In this document: in pieces, positions 22,690 to 33,558 of the stretch
How the letters are laid out: each line of letters starts with the position of its first letter
Position numbering within the stretch: position 1 is the first letter of the stretch
Origin: Cycas panzhihuaensis
Lineage: Eukaryota; Cycadophyta
DNA length: 64,000 nt
Assembly: GCA_023213395.1 (NCBI GenBank)
Contig: CM041465.1
Coordinates: 89,907,741-89,971,740 of the forward strand
Reading direction: 5' to 3'
Notes under the pieces: model-generated
Database searches by the model: none
What the model was told of the DNA's origin: nothing
Seen by the model: the letters and a program-made list of their open reading frames with translations, nothing else
Position numbers and translations under genes: made by a program

Positions 22690-23841
22690 GTAGATTGAGC
22701 AATAATTAATTTTAAGATCTAATTTACAATTACAACAATGCCTCCATATATGCCTCTTTATTCTAAAGGATAAATCTTACAATTGACTGCCCAAAAGGGC
22801 TATATATAAAACCAATCTAAGAATCACATGCCAACCATGACTACTTGGATAAACCCCAATGAACTAATGGCATAAGTATTGAAGGTAGTAGTACTTGTTG
22901 TATTTGTAATAAAGTAACTTCTAAGAAGTGTCTAGTTTCCAATAGCTATACAGAAGCCACACCCAACATTTAAGCAACCATTATAGCTCCAAAAAGGTTG
23001 GTTAAAATCAAGTAGTACTAGATAGGCATATTCTACTTTATCTAATGTTTGATGTATTTCAATAGTGGAAATAACAAGTGAAATAAAAATGCCAAATGAA
23101 CTGGATAGGACTAGGTGTTTTCTTAAACACTGATCTATAAGATTTATGCTAAGAATTAAGCTAAGATCATTCATTCCTACAACTACCAATGAGAGAAACA
23201 AAGTTGTTTTATTTGAAACAAAATTAACTAACTCCACAATAGTGGGACTATAATACATTGCAGTATTGATACTAGTAAACTATTGAAATGTTTGAAGACC
23301 AACTCCAGTAAGTAAAGAAAGCCTTATTTCCTTACTTTTAAACAAGTCAAAGTATTATACTTTTTCTTTTGAGTCCCTTTATTGAAATTCTTCTTCAATT
23401 GCAATAAAAAGTTGATCAATCTCACTGTTCAGATGATCTGGTTCATTTTTTTTTTTTAAGAATTATAATAGCTTTAACTTACCTTCATAAAGAGCCAATG
23501 TGGAGACTCTGCTAAAAAATAACATCAACATAAACTATAGTATAGTAGGTAAACTTGTTATACCAAGCATCCAATGCTATTACCCTAGTAACTTAGTAAG
23601 TGCTAGATTTATAAGATAAGATAGAAATTGCCTACATGTGATCATCAACACATTTGTACTCACTAGTGCTCCTGTTATTTTAGAAAGTGAAGCTTCTACA
23701 ATGTAAACAAGAGTAGTGATAAATGCCACACCAACGTCTAACCCTACTAGAAACCTACCAAGAATCAAAATATATGGACCTAGTGTAACAGTCATGTAGA
23801 TTGATCCAATTATTAAAATAACATCGACTAAAAGTTTCTAT
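22690..23841 (-). pseudogene. Inositol/sugar transporter (INT-like) pseudogene, fused to HSP70
   Basis: Remnant of a 12-helix major-facilitator transporter of the plant inositol transporter group (proton/myo-inositol symport). From 23820 leftwards, the minus strand carries VDVILIIGSIYM, then LILGRFLVGLDVGVA, IVEASLSKITGALVSTN and QFLSYLINLALTK; LFKSKEIRLSLLTGVGLQTF; MYYSPTIVELVNFVSNKT; a cysteine-bearing loop with GCGFC typical of the large extracellular loop of plant INTs; and finally AVNCKIYPLE, a stop, RGIYGG near 22745-22795. It runs from about helix 3 to helix 11 without an intron-sized gap. The N-terminus is replaced by HSP70 sequence. Many stops and several frameshifts are present. Confidence 0.82.
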
Positions 23842-25030
23842 TCCAATGATAAAGGAGTCACATATAATAAAAATAACTCTTTTATGTCACCATGGAATGT
23901 ACCACCTTGGATGGAAATACCCATGGCCATAGCCTCATCTAGATTAATACTTTGCTTAGTTACTTACCAAATATCTCTGATACAACATGTCGAACCTTTA
24001 GCACTCGAATCATCCCTCCTATAAGGAGCACTTCATCCACCTCCTTTACTGAGATCCTTGCATCCTTCAAGTAACTCTTATAAGGATTTCTCATTCACTC
24101 AATTAGGTGATTTATCAACATTTAAACTTTAAATGATTTAAAGTAATATTCAAATACTTTTCCCCAATTGCATCTACTATGATAAATGGTAGTTTAATAT
24201 CTTTCTATGAAGTAGATGACAACTCTACCTTAGCCTTCTTTATAGCCTCTAGAAGGCTAACCTATCCTTTGATAGGTCAATACCTTTAGCTTTCTTGAAC
24301 TCGATAATAAAATACACTAATAGAGTGTCATTAAAATCCTTAAGACCTAAGAAGGTATCCCAATTTGTAGCTTTTACCTTAAAAACACCATTACATATTT
24401 CTAGGATTGAAATATCAAAAGTTCATCCAAATGATAGCAACCAAACCCTCCTTTTTATTCATATCATATGAAAGAGTAGTTGTAGTTGGCTCACTGATAA
24501 TTCTTTTCACATCTAGCCCAGCTATTTTCCGAGTATCTTTAGTAGCTTATAATTAGACATCATTAAAATAGACTCACACCATAATTACATCATTAAATAT
24601 AAACCTTCCAAGATATGTTCATGTAGTTTCCTTAATTTTATTTAAGACAAATGCATTAATCTAGCTTAAAGAATACTATTGTCCATTAACTTCAACCTAG
24701 GTGTCATCAATGGGTGCTTTAATAATGTTGTATGGAACCATCTCATTTCTCTCTATGTCTGTGGATCATAATATTATCTTCCTATTAAATGCTTTTTTCC
24801 AAATAATATGTTTACCAAATTTGTCATGACTTGGCATTTAGTAGGAGCACCTACAAGTAGCTCTCCCTTTTGATTAAAGGCCACGATAAATGATGTTGTA
24901 TTCACACCTTCTAAATTCTCAATTACTTTTGGATTTTTGCCTTATATAATAAAATATGAGTTTGTAGTACCCAAATCAATACCAATCACATCATTTCCAG
25001 TTACCTTGGAGCTAAAAGCTCTCACTACAG
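23842..25030 (-). pseudogene. Mitochondrial HSP70 pseudogene (intronless, 3'-truncated)
   Basis: Reads from the end of the mitochondrial presequence (RAFSSKVTGNDV) through the ATPase phosphate-1 motif IGIDLGTTNS near 24985, [49 protein letters not shown] and [11 protein letters not shown], to [23 protein letters not shown] at 23842-23900. FSSK before the chaperone core and the ENLEG/FNQKGELLVG wording point to the mitochondrial (DnaK-like) isoform. The length matches a spliced coding sequence, so a processed copy is likely. It ends at the start of the substrate-binding domain, where transporter sequence takes over in the same orientation. The catalytic core is riddled with stops. Confidence 0.88.
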
Positions 25031-25402
25031 TTGCTCATCTCTATATTAATGGTGACCAAGGGCATGAAGACTTAATACTTTGATTGGCCATACATGCAAT
25101 TTATATGAGGTTGGAAGCAATTACTCTTGATTAAGATCTCCTAACAAGCCTAAATACTAGAAGTAACCCTAGATCTATTTTCACCCATTTCTTTTACTAA
25201 AAACTTCTATTATGTAAAATCAAAATTCTGGCTCAATTAAAGCCTTGGAGTTATCAAATTTTAGACTATAGTACTGCCTTTATTTTCTTCACTATGATAA
25301 AACCCTAGTAAAACCCTTAACTGCCTGGCCTATTGAGATGTGATCTAAGCCTTTGATGCACTCTTTATTGCTCACTAAAAAAGAGAAATCCTAAGCTAAA
25401 CC
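25031..25402 (-). other. Sequence between HSP70 remnant and PBS
   Basis: About 370 bp that may hold the HSP70 presequence region and the leader of an LTR element. Short N-terminal-like traces are seen but not alignable. Confidence 0.35.
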
Positions 25403-25415
25403 TACTCTAATACCA
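25403..25415 (-). promoter_or_regulatory. Primer-binding site beside the orphan LTR
   Basis: On the minus strand TGGTATTAGAGTA follows the LTR end CTCTAATA. It is the same Met-type site as in element A, and points towards the HSP70 and transporter remnants. Confidence 0.65.
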
Positions 25416-25636
25416 TATTAGAGATATAAATCCATGAGGTAAGAAAAGACATAAACAATAAACAAATGAAAGAATGAAGTATGTGTAAAAGACAAAAGAT
25501 CTTATGGGAAATGATTATCTTCAATTATTGTAATAGGCATGCATACATACTTATAATAAATTGTCACCTTATGGTTATTCAACTATACATAAGAATCATT
25601 ATAACTATTACATTAACAATTGATACTAATCTAACA
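25416..25636 (-). repeat. Orphan copia-type LTR upstream of the chimeric pseudogene
   Basis: About 221 bp bounded by a minus-strand start TGTTAGAT and end CTCTAATA (decayed CA), giving short inverted ends, with a primer-binding site beyond its 3' end. The second LTR is not found in the window, so the boundary call rests on termini and PBS only. Confidence 0.5.
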
Positions 25637-25739
25637 TTTAATAAATGAGTTAAGAAAGTCTCATAGTATTATATAATTAAATATTATTCTAATAGTTAAC
25701 TTGTTGTTTTTAAGATCTTATTTTTCTAGAATTAAAAGG

Positions 25740-26400
25740 ATTACTGACATCTATTCTAGCATTAGAGATGGTTTTCTTAATCAATTTAGGTTGTTTTTTA
25801 CATATGACATTTATTTCATTGGTTTTATTAGGTTTTGTTAAAGTCTAATTTTGAGCTTATTTTTCTAAGTTTATTATTTCTTCATTGTTACTCTCAGTTT
25901 ATTCATTATTCAATTTAGGTATAGATATGTTTACAATAATATCTTCAACAAGTAGAGATATTTGATTAGGATTAGAATTTGATGAAGATTCTTCTTCATC
26001 AAACTTAACATCATGCCTAATAGATATAACATATGTTATAGGGTCAAATAAGTGATAAGTTTACTTTCTTTGCTATAGCCCATAAGAAGATACTTAGAAC
26101 TTTTGGGATCAAGTTTCTACCTTTTTTCTTTAGGAATATATGTCAATGGAACACTTCCAAAAATTATAAGATGTTTGACAATTAGTTTTCTTCTAGATCA
26201 TTTTCCCTTAGGTCTTATATCATCTAAGACTTTGATTGGTAATCTATTTAATAAATAGTTAAAGTAATTTATGGTTTTGCTTAAAGTTTTAAGTCTAAAT
26301 CTTTTGAATGTAATATACACTAGCTATTTCAACTAGAGTTTTATTTTTTCTTTTAGTCCTCCATTTTATATAAATAATTATATATTAAATTTTAATATTT
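25740..26400 (-). pseudogene. Copia integrase C-terminus/hinge fragment
   Basis: Minus-strand traces read IFGSVPLTYIPKEKR, KLDPKSSKYLLMGYSKESK and then HDVKFDEEESSSN, the C-terminal integrase and hinge region of copia pol. Upstream traces (near 26330) match the block that precedes it. There is no LTR of its own; it abuts the LTR of element C on the right, so it is a scrap of an older element. Confidence 0.75.
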
Positions 26401-26412
26401 TTTTTTTATAGT

Positions 26413-26749
26413 TATTAGAATTAAAAATGCAATACAAAGTAGAGACGGTGAATGCATATAACTCAATCCATATTTAAAATGCGCTTATGAAATAACATTG
26501 TATTAATCCATTGTAAAGAGAATACATAAGATTTCTCAATAAATGGTGGTGTTGAAGAATACCAGGGTTTGGAACCCCACAAAATATATACTTGGGAGGA
26601 AGGAGGGAAACCTTCTCAACCTCTAAATATAAATTAATATAAAATAATGGCAATGCATAATAAAATAATCTTACCTTAACTTACCATGAAGATGTGTGCA
26701 CTCACATGTTTATAAGGTGGGAGTTAGGTGAGGAACATTAACCCCAACA
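26413..26749 (-). repeat. 3' LTR of element C
   Basis: 337 bp, starting TGTTGGGGTTAATG on the minus strand and ending TAATTCTAATA (decayed CA). It aligns with 30692-30927 over the shared part: TGAATGCATATAACTCA, TACATAAGATTT and GGTGGTGTTGAAGAA are common landmarks on the plus strand. Confidence 0.9.
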
Positions 26750-26762
26750 TACTCCCCCTTAA
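26750..26762 (-). promoter_or_regulatory. Polypurine tract of element C
   Basis: TTAAGGGGGAGTA on the minus strand directly precedes the LTR start TGTTGGGG and overlaps the gag stop codon. Confidence 0.85.
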
Positions 26763-27463
26763 TGTTCATCATGTTTGTCTTCTACCTCTTCTTTAAGTTT
26801 TTGTATAAATGCTTTAGGAGTACTTTGAAAAAGTGATTGTGCTCATGTCTTATAACTTCATCATCAACTTTGAAGTGGTTATTAATTTGCATCATTATCT
26901 TTTCCATATAGTCTTTAATAAATTATAGTCTAAATATAGGTGTGAGTTATTTTAAACTAATATGAATACCTTCATGTTTAAGTTTGACTTGTTGATGAGT
27001 GTCAACCAAGTTAAATATACATGAAGCCTTATCAAGTGCATCATTATATTCATTAATCTTATTAGAAAATCAATATTACATGCCATATTATACTTTTCAT
27101 CAAGAAATACCTGCTCTATCATCTGTCTCACAAAAAAATGCATCATCAATATAGTTAAATTTACTTAAATCTAAAGTTTCTCCCCCATAAAATGAATCGA
27201 GGGTACCCCAAATAGATTTAGATGTGATCATATCATAAACATAAGTAAGTGCATCATCATCTATAGTACAAAGCATTAGTGCTAGGGATTCATTATCCCT
27301 TTTTAGATTTTTTCTAAAAATTTGGTTCATTCATTAAGTAACCATATTCTACAAATTTCTAAAGGTCATTTACAATCAAGTGTGATTTCAACATATATCT
27401 CTAAATCTAAATTTTTTTCCCATTAAATATAGGAAACCTAGTGTTATTATCAATCATTTCCAT
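26760..27463 (-). pseudogene. Element C gag remnant
   Basis: A gag trace of about 234 codons with several frameshifts. It starts MEMIDNNTRFPIFNGKKF near 27410-27463, continues with YMLKSHLIVNDL and the open piece RDNESLALMLCTIDDDALT then SIWGTLDSFYGG (27100-27330), and ends HLYKNLKEEVEDKHDEH with its stop inside the polypurine tract. These are copia gag (UBN2) features. No zinc knuckle is visible. The position hard against the 3' LTR shows that pol is absent, not just decayed. Confidence 0.75.
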
Positions 27464-30400
27464 TGTAATCAATGAATCATAACACCTAATAAAATAAGAG
27501 GTATATCTCCTTATGCAATATAAGATAGATGATTTCTTTTGAAATGAGATAGATAAATGATAAGCAATCCTTTCAAAAGATATATATGAGTCTTAAAATT
27601 AAAGATCAATATAATATAATGTAATGTGGTATGTTCAAGCTTTCAAATATGATGGAAATAACCTTAACTTAATTTGAATGTTCCTTTTACATGAGAGTCA
27701 AACAACTTGAATTATATAAAGAATTTTCAAATGACTACTTTCATAAATCAAAAGTAACTTGATAATAATAGAAAGTATATCCTTTCAATAAACGCTACTT
27801 ATAGATTAATTCTTATAAGACTTCAAAAGTGGGCTTAAAAAGGGAATAATATGCCCTTAAATAATCATATGCAATGAAGCACAACTTGAAATACATTTCA
27901 AAGTTGAAATGGAGCAAAAGATGATCCTTCAATTTCAATTCATTATTAAGATCAAGAAATAAAAAAGCTTTAAATAAGCAAGATTGAATATGCTTTCAAA
28001 TGAAAAGATAATCAATGCTTTAGAATCAACTCACTATGAGAAATAAAATTACGGATCAAAATATTTCCTTTCAATGAAGCAATATGGATGCAAGTATATA
28101 ACTATTCTCTTTTAAATTTAAAAAAAAAAATCTCCTTAAACAATGATGTAATCAACTTGCTTGAAAGAAAGTATCCTAAAAAATATATGTATAATTTTTT
28201 TTTTTCAAATAAATGCCTTAATGCAAAGTATCTTAACCAAGAAATAAGATGAAGGTTTTCTTATGCAACAATTGTCTTTCAAAATGAAGAAGCTCCTTCA
28301 AAAAGTAGTTTTAAACAACTTTCGATGAGAATATATTCACTTTCAATGAGATTATTTAAATGAATTAATAACAAGTTATAACCAAGTAAATCAAGGAGAT
28401 AATCTTTCCAAAATCTCAAATACTCTTTCAATCAATGAGATGAACCTTTCAATCTTTGAATATTCTTCTAATCAAGATAGCTAATTAATCTTTAAAACTA
28501 ATAAGATTTTTAAAGACTAATATGTAACTTATAAATCTTTCTGATAAAGATGAATATAAGAGGCCTTATAATGAAAAACTATATATATAAAGATGCAATG
28601 ATATGCTTGAATAATGAGCCTTAAAGTTTGAAAGAATTAAAACAATAACTAGTAACTATATAATTATGCATTTATAAGATTTCAAGAAATATGAGGGCCT
28701 TAAGGCAAATAAGAGTTCCTTTAACTTATAAATTAATGAGCTTGAGATGCATAAAATCATTTGTAAATGTTTCTAGATTTATCGTAAATGAAATGAAGGT
28801 AAGCTCTTTAGTAGATTCTCTTGTAAATAAGGTGCACTTTAACATATTCAAGAAGGAAAATGGCCTAAAATAAGCATAAAATACTTAAATACATTTCTTA
28901 AATAATAAAAAAATGATCAAGGAAATAAGGCTCCTTTATCATTTGTTACTTTTGAATGTAATAGGGCTCCTAGTGCTCCAAAAGCTAAAAATAATACTAA
29001 AAGGATATAAAATAGCTTATAAATATATAAAACAATATCTAAATATGATGAAACCTATTTTATTATGTAAATATCAAAAAAACTTTTCCAACAGTTTAGA
29101 CAACTTGAGAAACGAAGCTGTAGAACTCAAGTTATTAATGAAACGATGTAAAGACCCTTTTATGGCTAATGAAATATAAGTAATAAATGAAGGTCAAATT
29201 TGACTTGATTAATCTCTATAAAATATAGATCAAATTAGATAAATAAGGACTCCAGGCTATAGAGCTTTGAGTCAAGAATCTAACAAGTCTAGCAGATTGA
29301 GAATCTAACTCCCTAGCACAGAGATATTACTGAAAAAGTAAACAGTCCTCCTTAGCTAAAAATCAAAAAATTAAAAAATTAGGATAAGGCCTTTAGACCC
29401 TTCATAAATGGGCTTTTGGTCACATGTAAGGCCATGGGTCCAATGGATATAACCCTAAGGAGAGCCTGGATTCTAAAAATTATCAAATAAGAGATATAGT
29501 TTTCGATTAAATAAAAGGATTTCAAAATAGTTTAGTTTTATTTGAAGTCTACCAAATGTTAAGGTTGTATGAGGTCTCACGAGATTGGGGGCTAGTAGAT
29601 CAAAGGGGGCTAAGCCCAAAAAAGCATACAAATTCTAAATCAAATTCCAAAATGATTAAATTTAATCAAAACACAGTAAAAAAAAAAGATCTTTAATAAA
29701 AAATAAATGACTATGAAAAATAGCAACGCAGAGGTAGATTTTGACATTAGAAATCAATGAAAATAGTTGTAGATTAATTGAAATTGATATGAGGTGGGGT
29801 TCTATATAATCTAAAGATGATATCACTCAAAAATCTCTTTAAAAAAAATAGTTTTAATATATAAATATCACAAAAATATAATTTCAAAGTTGCACAGTGT
29901 CGTATGGTGGACAACAGACAAATTGAGGCTAAAACTCAATCTAAAACATGAGCTCATCATTGTTTAATCAATACAATAGCTTCAGAGGGGGTATATAGAG
30001 AGAGACACCTTAAAAAACTTAAATATTAGCCTTCATTTAGCTCACATAGGCAGAGGAGGATGCCTAGAGTTGTGGAGGTCATATGACTAACACAAGGATG
30101 AGAACTGGCTCACAGCAGCCTTATCCAACCTAGATCTACCATGTCTCTAAGTTTTAGAGGAAACAAGTGAGAAACAAAGCTAGAATGAATAGTTTTTAAT
30201 TTGTTGCCTAGGGGTTTTAGTAGGCAGTGAGGTATATTAGGCTTTTGGGAGCTATAACTCACCTTAGGAGTAACAGTTTTTCAAATCGTCTTCTCTAGAG
30301 CATAGAGGACTAAGAAAAGAGTCCAATGAGCAGTCACTTGATGTAGTTCTAAATAGTGTGGAGATCACACTAGCCTAGCAAAGTTTAGAAATATGGTAAA

Positions 30401-30679
30401 ACCTTAAAAAAATGATGAAAAATGATTAAAATCTTAGATAAAATCAAACAAAACCTTAAAGTAATTACATTAAATGATTGCTATAATAAATGCACATACT
30501 ATATCTATAAAAATCTAAAGAAAATAATGATTAAATAGAGCACATATATCAAAATAGCCAAATATTAATGAAAACTATGAAAAAAATATTAATAAAACTT
30601 TATAAAACTAATAAAATATTAAAATATATGCTTGTTGTGAAGTGGAATCGACACTCTGATATAGGTGGCTAAGATTTAT
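27464..30679 (-). other. Long leader of element C with TTGAAAG repeats
   Basis: About 3.2 kb without a recognisable coding region. Between about 27560 and 28460 the heptamer CTTTCAA (TTGAAAG in element sense) occurs nine times by my count, often in a CATTTGAAAGGA-like context. The small open frames in this stretch (28691-28873, 28913-29179) show no domain. Confidence 0.6.
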
Positions 30680-30691
30680 GCTCTGATACCA
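30680..30691 (-). promoter_or_regulatory. Primer-binding site of element C
   Basis: TGGTATCAGAGC on the minus strand, an exact match to the standard Met-initiator site, directly adjoining the LTR end. Confidence 0.9.
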
Positions 30692-30927
30692 TGTTAGAAT
30701 TGAAAATGCAATACATAGTAGAGCTAGTGAATGCATATAACTCAAGCCATATTCAAAATACACTTATGAAATAATATTATATTAATCCATTGTGAAGAGA
30801 GTACATAAGATTTATGAATAGATGGTGGTGTTGAAGAACATTAATGTTTAGAACCCCATAAAATATATACTTGGGAGGAAGAAGAGAAACCTCCTTAACC
30901 TCTAAATTTAAAATAATATAAAATAAT
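30692..30927 (-). repeat. 5' LTR of element C, truncated by element D
   Basis: 236 bp that align to the first 236 bp (plus-strand order) of 26413-26749. The alignment ends exactly where the LTR of D begins. Confidence 0.88.
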
Positions 30928-31281
30928 TATTGGAATAATGCATAATTCACCTATGTAAATATGCATCTAAGACCCCTCAAAGCCACCTTGGGCCCCCTTA
31001 GGTCACCTCGGGCCACCTAGCAATCACTAGTAACCGTCAAAAGAGCTGACGTAGCCACCTAAGATAAGTATTTAATTAATTAATTTATATTTTAATATTA
31101 TTTTTTAATTTTAAATGTTGTCAGGTAGAGGCATTTCCTGCCTCCCCAAATTGATCTATAGGGTAGGAATACCTCCTTAGTATTTTTTAACACTGCTAAT
31201 TCATAATTCAGAGATTTATTTTACACTTTGGAATAATGTACTCGCACTTTTAATCAACCCACTCTGCACCTCAATCCAACA
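30928..31281 (+). repeat. 5' LTR of element D
   Basis: 354 bp, starts TATTGGAATAATGC (TG decayed to TA) and ends CTCAATCCAACA. It contains the A/T-rich TTAATTAATTAATTTATA stretch and shares CACCTATGTAAATATGCA and TCACCTCGGGCCACCTAGCA with 44271-44619. Confidence 0.92.
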
Positions 31282-31283
31282 TT

Positions 31284-31296
31284 TGGTATCAAAGCA
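31284..31296 (+). promoter_or_regulatory. Primer-binding site of element D
   Basis: TGGTATCAAAGCA two bases after the LTR end; one G to A change from the Met-initiator consensus. Confidence 0.85.
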
Positions 31297-33340
31297 ATCA
31301 TTATTTGGATTTAGGAGTTTCATGATAACTTGTCATGGCTATTTTTGGTATGTGAATGATATTATTCATTGATAGCAGTAAAACTATAAAAAAAATCATT
31401 TATATTTGTTAATATTTCGTTTACATTACATTCGTTTCATTTTTTTATTTTTTGGAACCATTCGTAACCAATTTATAACCAATGATTGCAACTCCCACAT
31501 TCCTCAGAACTATTGTACATGACTACTCATTTTGTTCACAACTTAATTCTCTGGCCATTAGAAGAAACTGCACTTGATTTTATCACCTATGCTAGGAGAA
31601 ATCTCGTTAAGAGTCACTTTATACCTATTTTTTATTCATTTTGCTATGTTGCTTCACTCCAAGCCTACAAGCGATCATTTGTCATGAAATTTCACTAACA
31701 TCTTACTATCTGGCATACTTAGCTACCCTAAAATATTGAAAGAAACGGTGCTCTCTGTGCAGATTTTGAATCAAGTGAACCTCCTCGCTCAAGTTTCTCA
31801 TCATTTTTCTTTATTTTTTTAACTTATATCAAGTATTTTTTGAATTTTTTTTGTAAATTAAGTCTATATAACTGGGCACCTCTCATTTGCCTGTAAGACT
31901 AGAGAATTTTGATCACATTCTAGTGTTCATACTACTCAGAAATTGCCTTTGTTCCTCTATTTGCTTGTCATTTTCTTTTATGTCACCATCTTCATACATA
32001 CAAAAACATGATTAAAAAACTCTTATTTTCAATTGTTCTTAATCATCTAACTCTGTAGATGTGGGTGTCTCTCCCTGCATGAGAATATCAAAGCTCTTTG
32101 ACTAATTTTGGTGATTATTTGGCCTGCAATCCTCCTCTGCATCATCCACGATGCTGTGCATTTTTTACGATTTTTTAATCATATTTTAATATTAATTTAT
32201 CGATGTTTATTTGATTAGTATTATAAAGTTTGATTAAATTTAATCTTTGTTAATATTTTTTGAGATAGAGAGTTTTAAAAGGGTTTTATCCCCTGTCATC
32301 TTAGCCCTCGCTCTTCAGTTGCATGTGACCTCATTGTTTGGACGTTATTAAGAGGCACATATTATTTTCAAGTTACTTTTTAACTCTAGTTTATTTTTTG
32401 AGAGCTGACGAGCCTATTCCAAACTGTTTGAGGTCTGCAGCCCTCCTAGAGACCAAGATATAGATTAAAATTAGTCCATGTAATTATGCTCCCCATTTTA
32501 AAAAGAGGCTTATTTACTTTATTAAAATTTTTCATTATGTTTTCACTTAAAGAGGACCTATCACATTTTTCATTATAACCTAACGCTAGAGTATCATATT
32601 TCAGCAAAACTACTCTCATTAGAATTATAGTTTAATGATCTTCAGGGTGGTGTTATCACTTGACTAATTTGAGTCCATTTCAGTTGAGTTTTAATTGATC
32701 AAAGTGATAAATTATTTTTAGCATTTATTCTATTAGCCATATAGAGGTCTAATCATAATTTTTATAATAACTTGGTCATTTTAGCTCTAATTTTAGAACC
32801 ATAAGAACTGTTGAAAAGTTGTTTCAGATCACTTTATGTTGGAATAAGTTTCATTGTGTTTTGACATCATTTTATAGGACTTTGAAGATGTTCAAGTTGA
32901 GGTTCTAGTTTATCTCTAAACATGCTTAATTAGTAATTTTTTTAAAGCATTTTTTTCATTTCAAATAATTTTGTTTATCTACTGCTAATCAATTTTTTGG
33001 AGTTATTGTTGGCCTTTCATATACATTAGAAGTTATTTTATAGACAACTAATATTAGTTTTAGCTCCTTAAGCTATAAGAAACCTAAGTGCAACAAAATA
33101 TCAAATGGGTACTATCTACCTTAATTTTATTTCATGTTTTACATTATCAAATAAATATAAATAGTTTCTTGCTAGTTTTAATCACTTTAGGCATAGTTTT
33201 AGTTCAAATTTTACAAAGTTTTATATAGTTATTTTTGTTCTTATAAATTAATATTTTAGCATTTAAAATCTAATATCTTTATCTTTTATATTAGTCAAGT
33301 AGTCATTTTATTCTTTATCAAAGGCTTTAGTCCTTTTTTT
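31297..33340 (+). other. Leader of element D, first part
   Basis: T-rich sequence without a convincing coding frame. It continues at 39015-40025 on the other side of element F. Confidence 0.55.
33336..33340. repeat. Target-site duplication (left) of element F
   Basis: TTTTT, repeated at 39010-39014. Because it is a homopolymer the exact edges are slightly ambiguous. Confidence 0.7.
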
Positions 33341-33543
33341 TGTTAGAAAATAACTTGTAATGCACATTTATCGATTTACAAGGTTCATGTCTTTATAATA
33401 TTATTAGTGGTCGGTTTATGTTATACTCATGAATTTATGAGTATTTAAACACTTTATACTTTGTATTTTTGAATAAGGAAGGTAAGGTATCTCACGATAC
33501 CATTTTTTATCCTGGAGTTTTCATTTGAGTTTCAGATCCAATA
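33341..33543 (+). repeat. 5' LTR of element F
   Basis: TGTTAGAAAATAAC ... CAGATCCAATA, with final CA decayed to TA. TATA-like sequence lies near the centre (TTTAAACACTTTATAC). Confidence 0.92.
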
Positions 33544-33558
33544 TGGTATCAGATCGTG
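33544..33558 (+). promoter_or_regulatory. Primer-binding site of element F
   Basis: TGGTATCAGATCG directly follows the LTR; one mismatch to TGGTATCAGAGC. Confidence 0.85.

Larger units (their letters stand above)
26413..30927 (-). mobile_element. Gag-only, long-leader LTR element C
   Basis: Minus-strand element: 5' LTR at 30692-30927 (its outer end cut off by element D), Met-type primer-binding site, a leader of about 3.2 kb, a gag-like frame placed directly against the polypurine tract, and a complete 337-bp 3' LTR. No protease, integrase or reverse transcriptase remnant was found in the 3.9-kb interior. This matches large non-autonomous elements that keep only gag. About 100 bp of the 5' LTR should lie beyond element D and its inserts, i.e. 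outside this window. Confidence 0.8.

Noticed and set aside
27560-28460. CRISPR-like or tandem repeat array
   Set aside because: The repeated unit is only 7-11 bp and irregularly spaced in a plant retroelement leader.
28691-29179. Two small plus-strand frames in the leader of C
   Set aside because: Low-complexity Lys/Leu/Ile composition typical of AT-rich DNA, no conserved motif.
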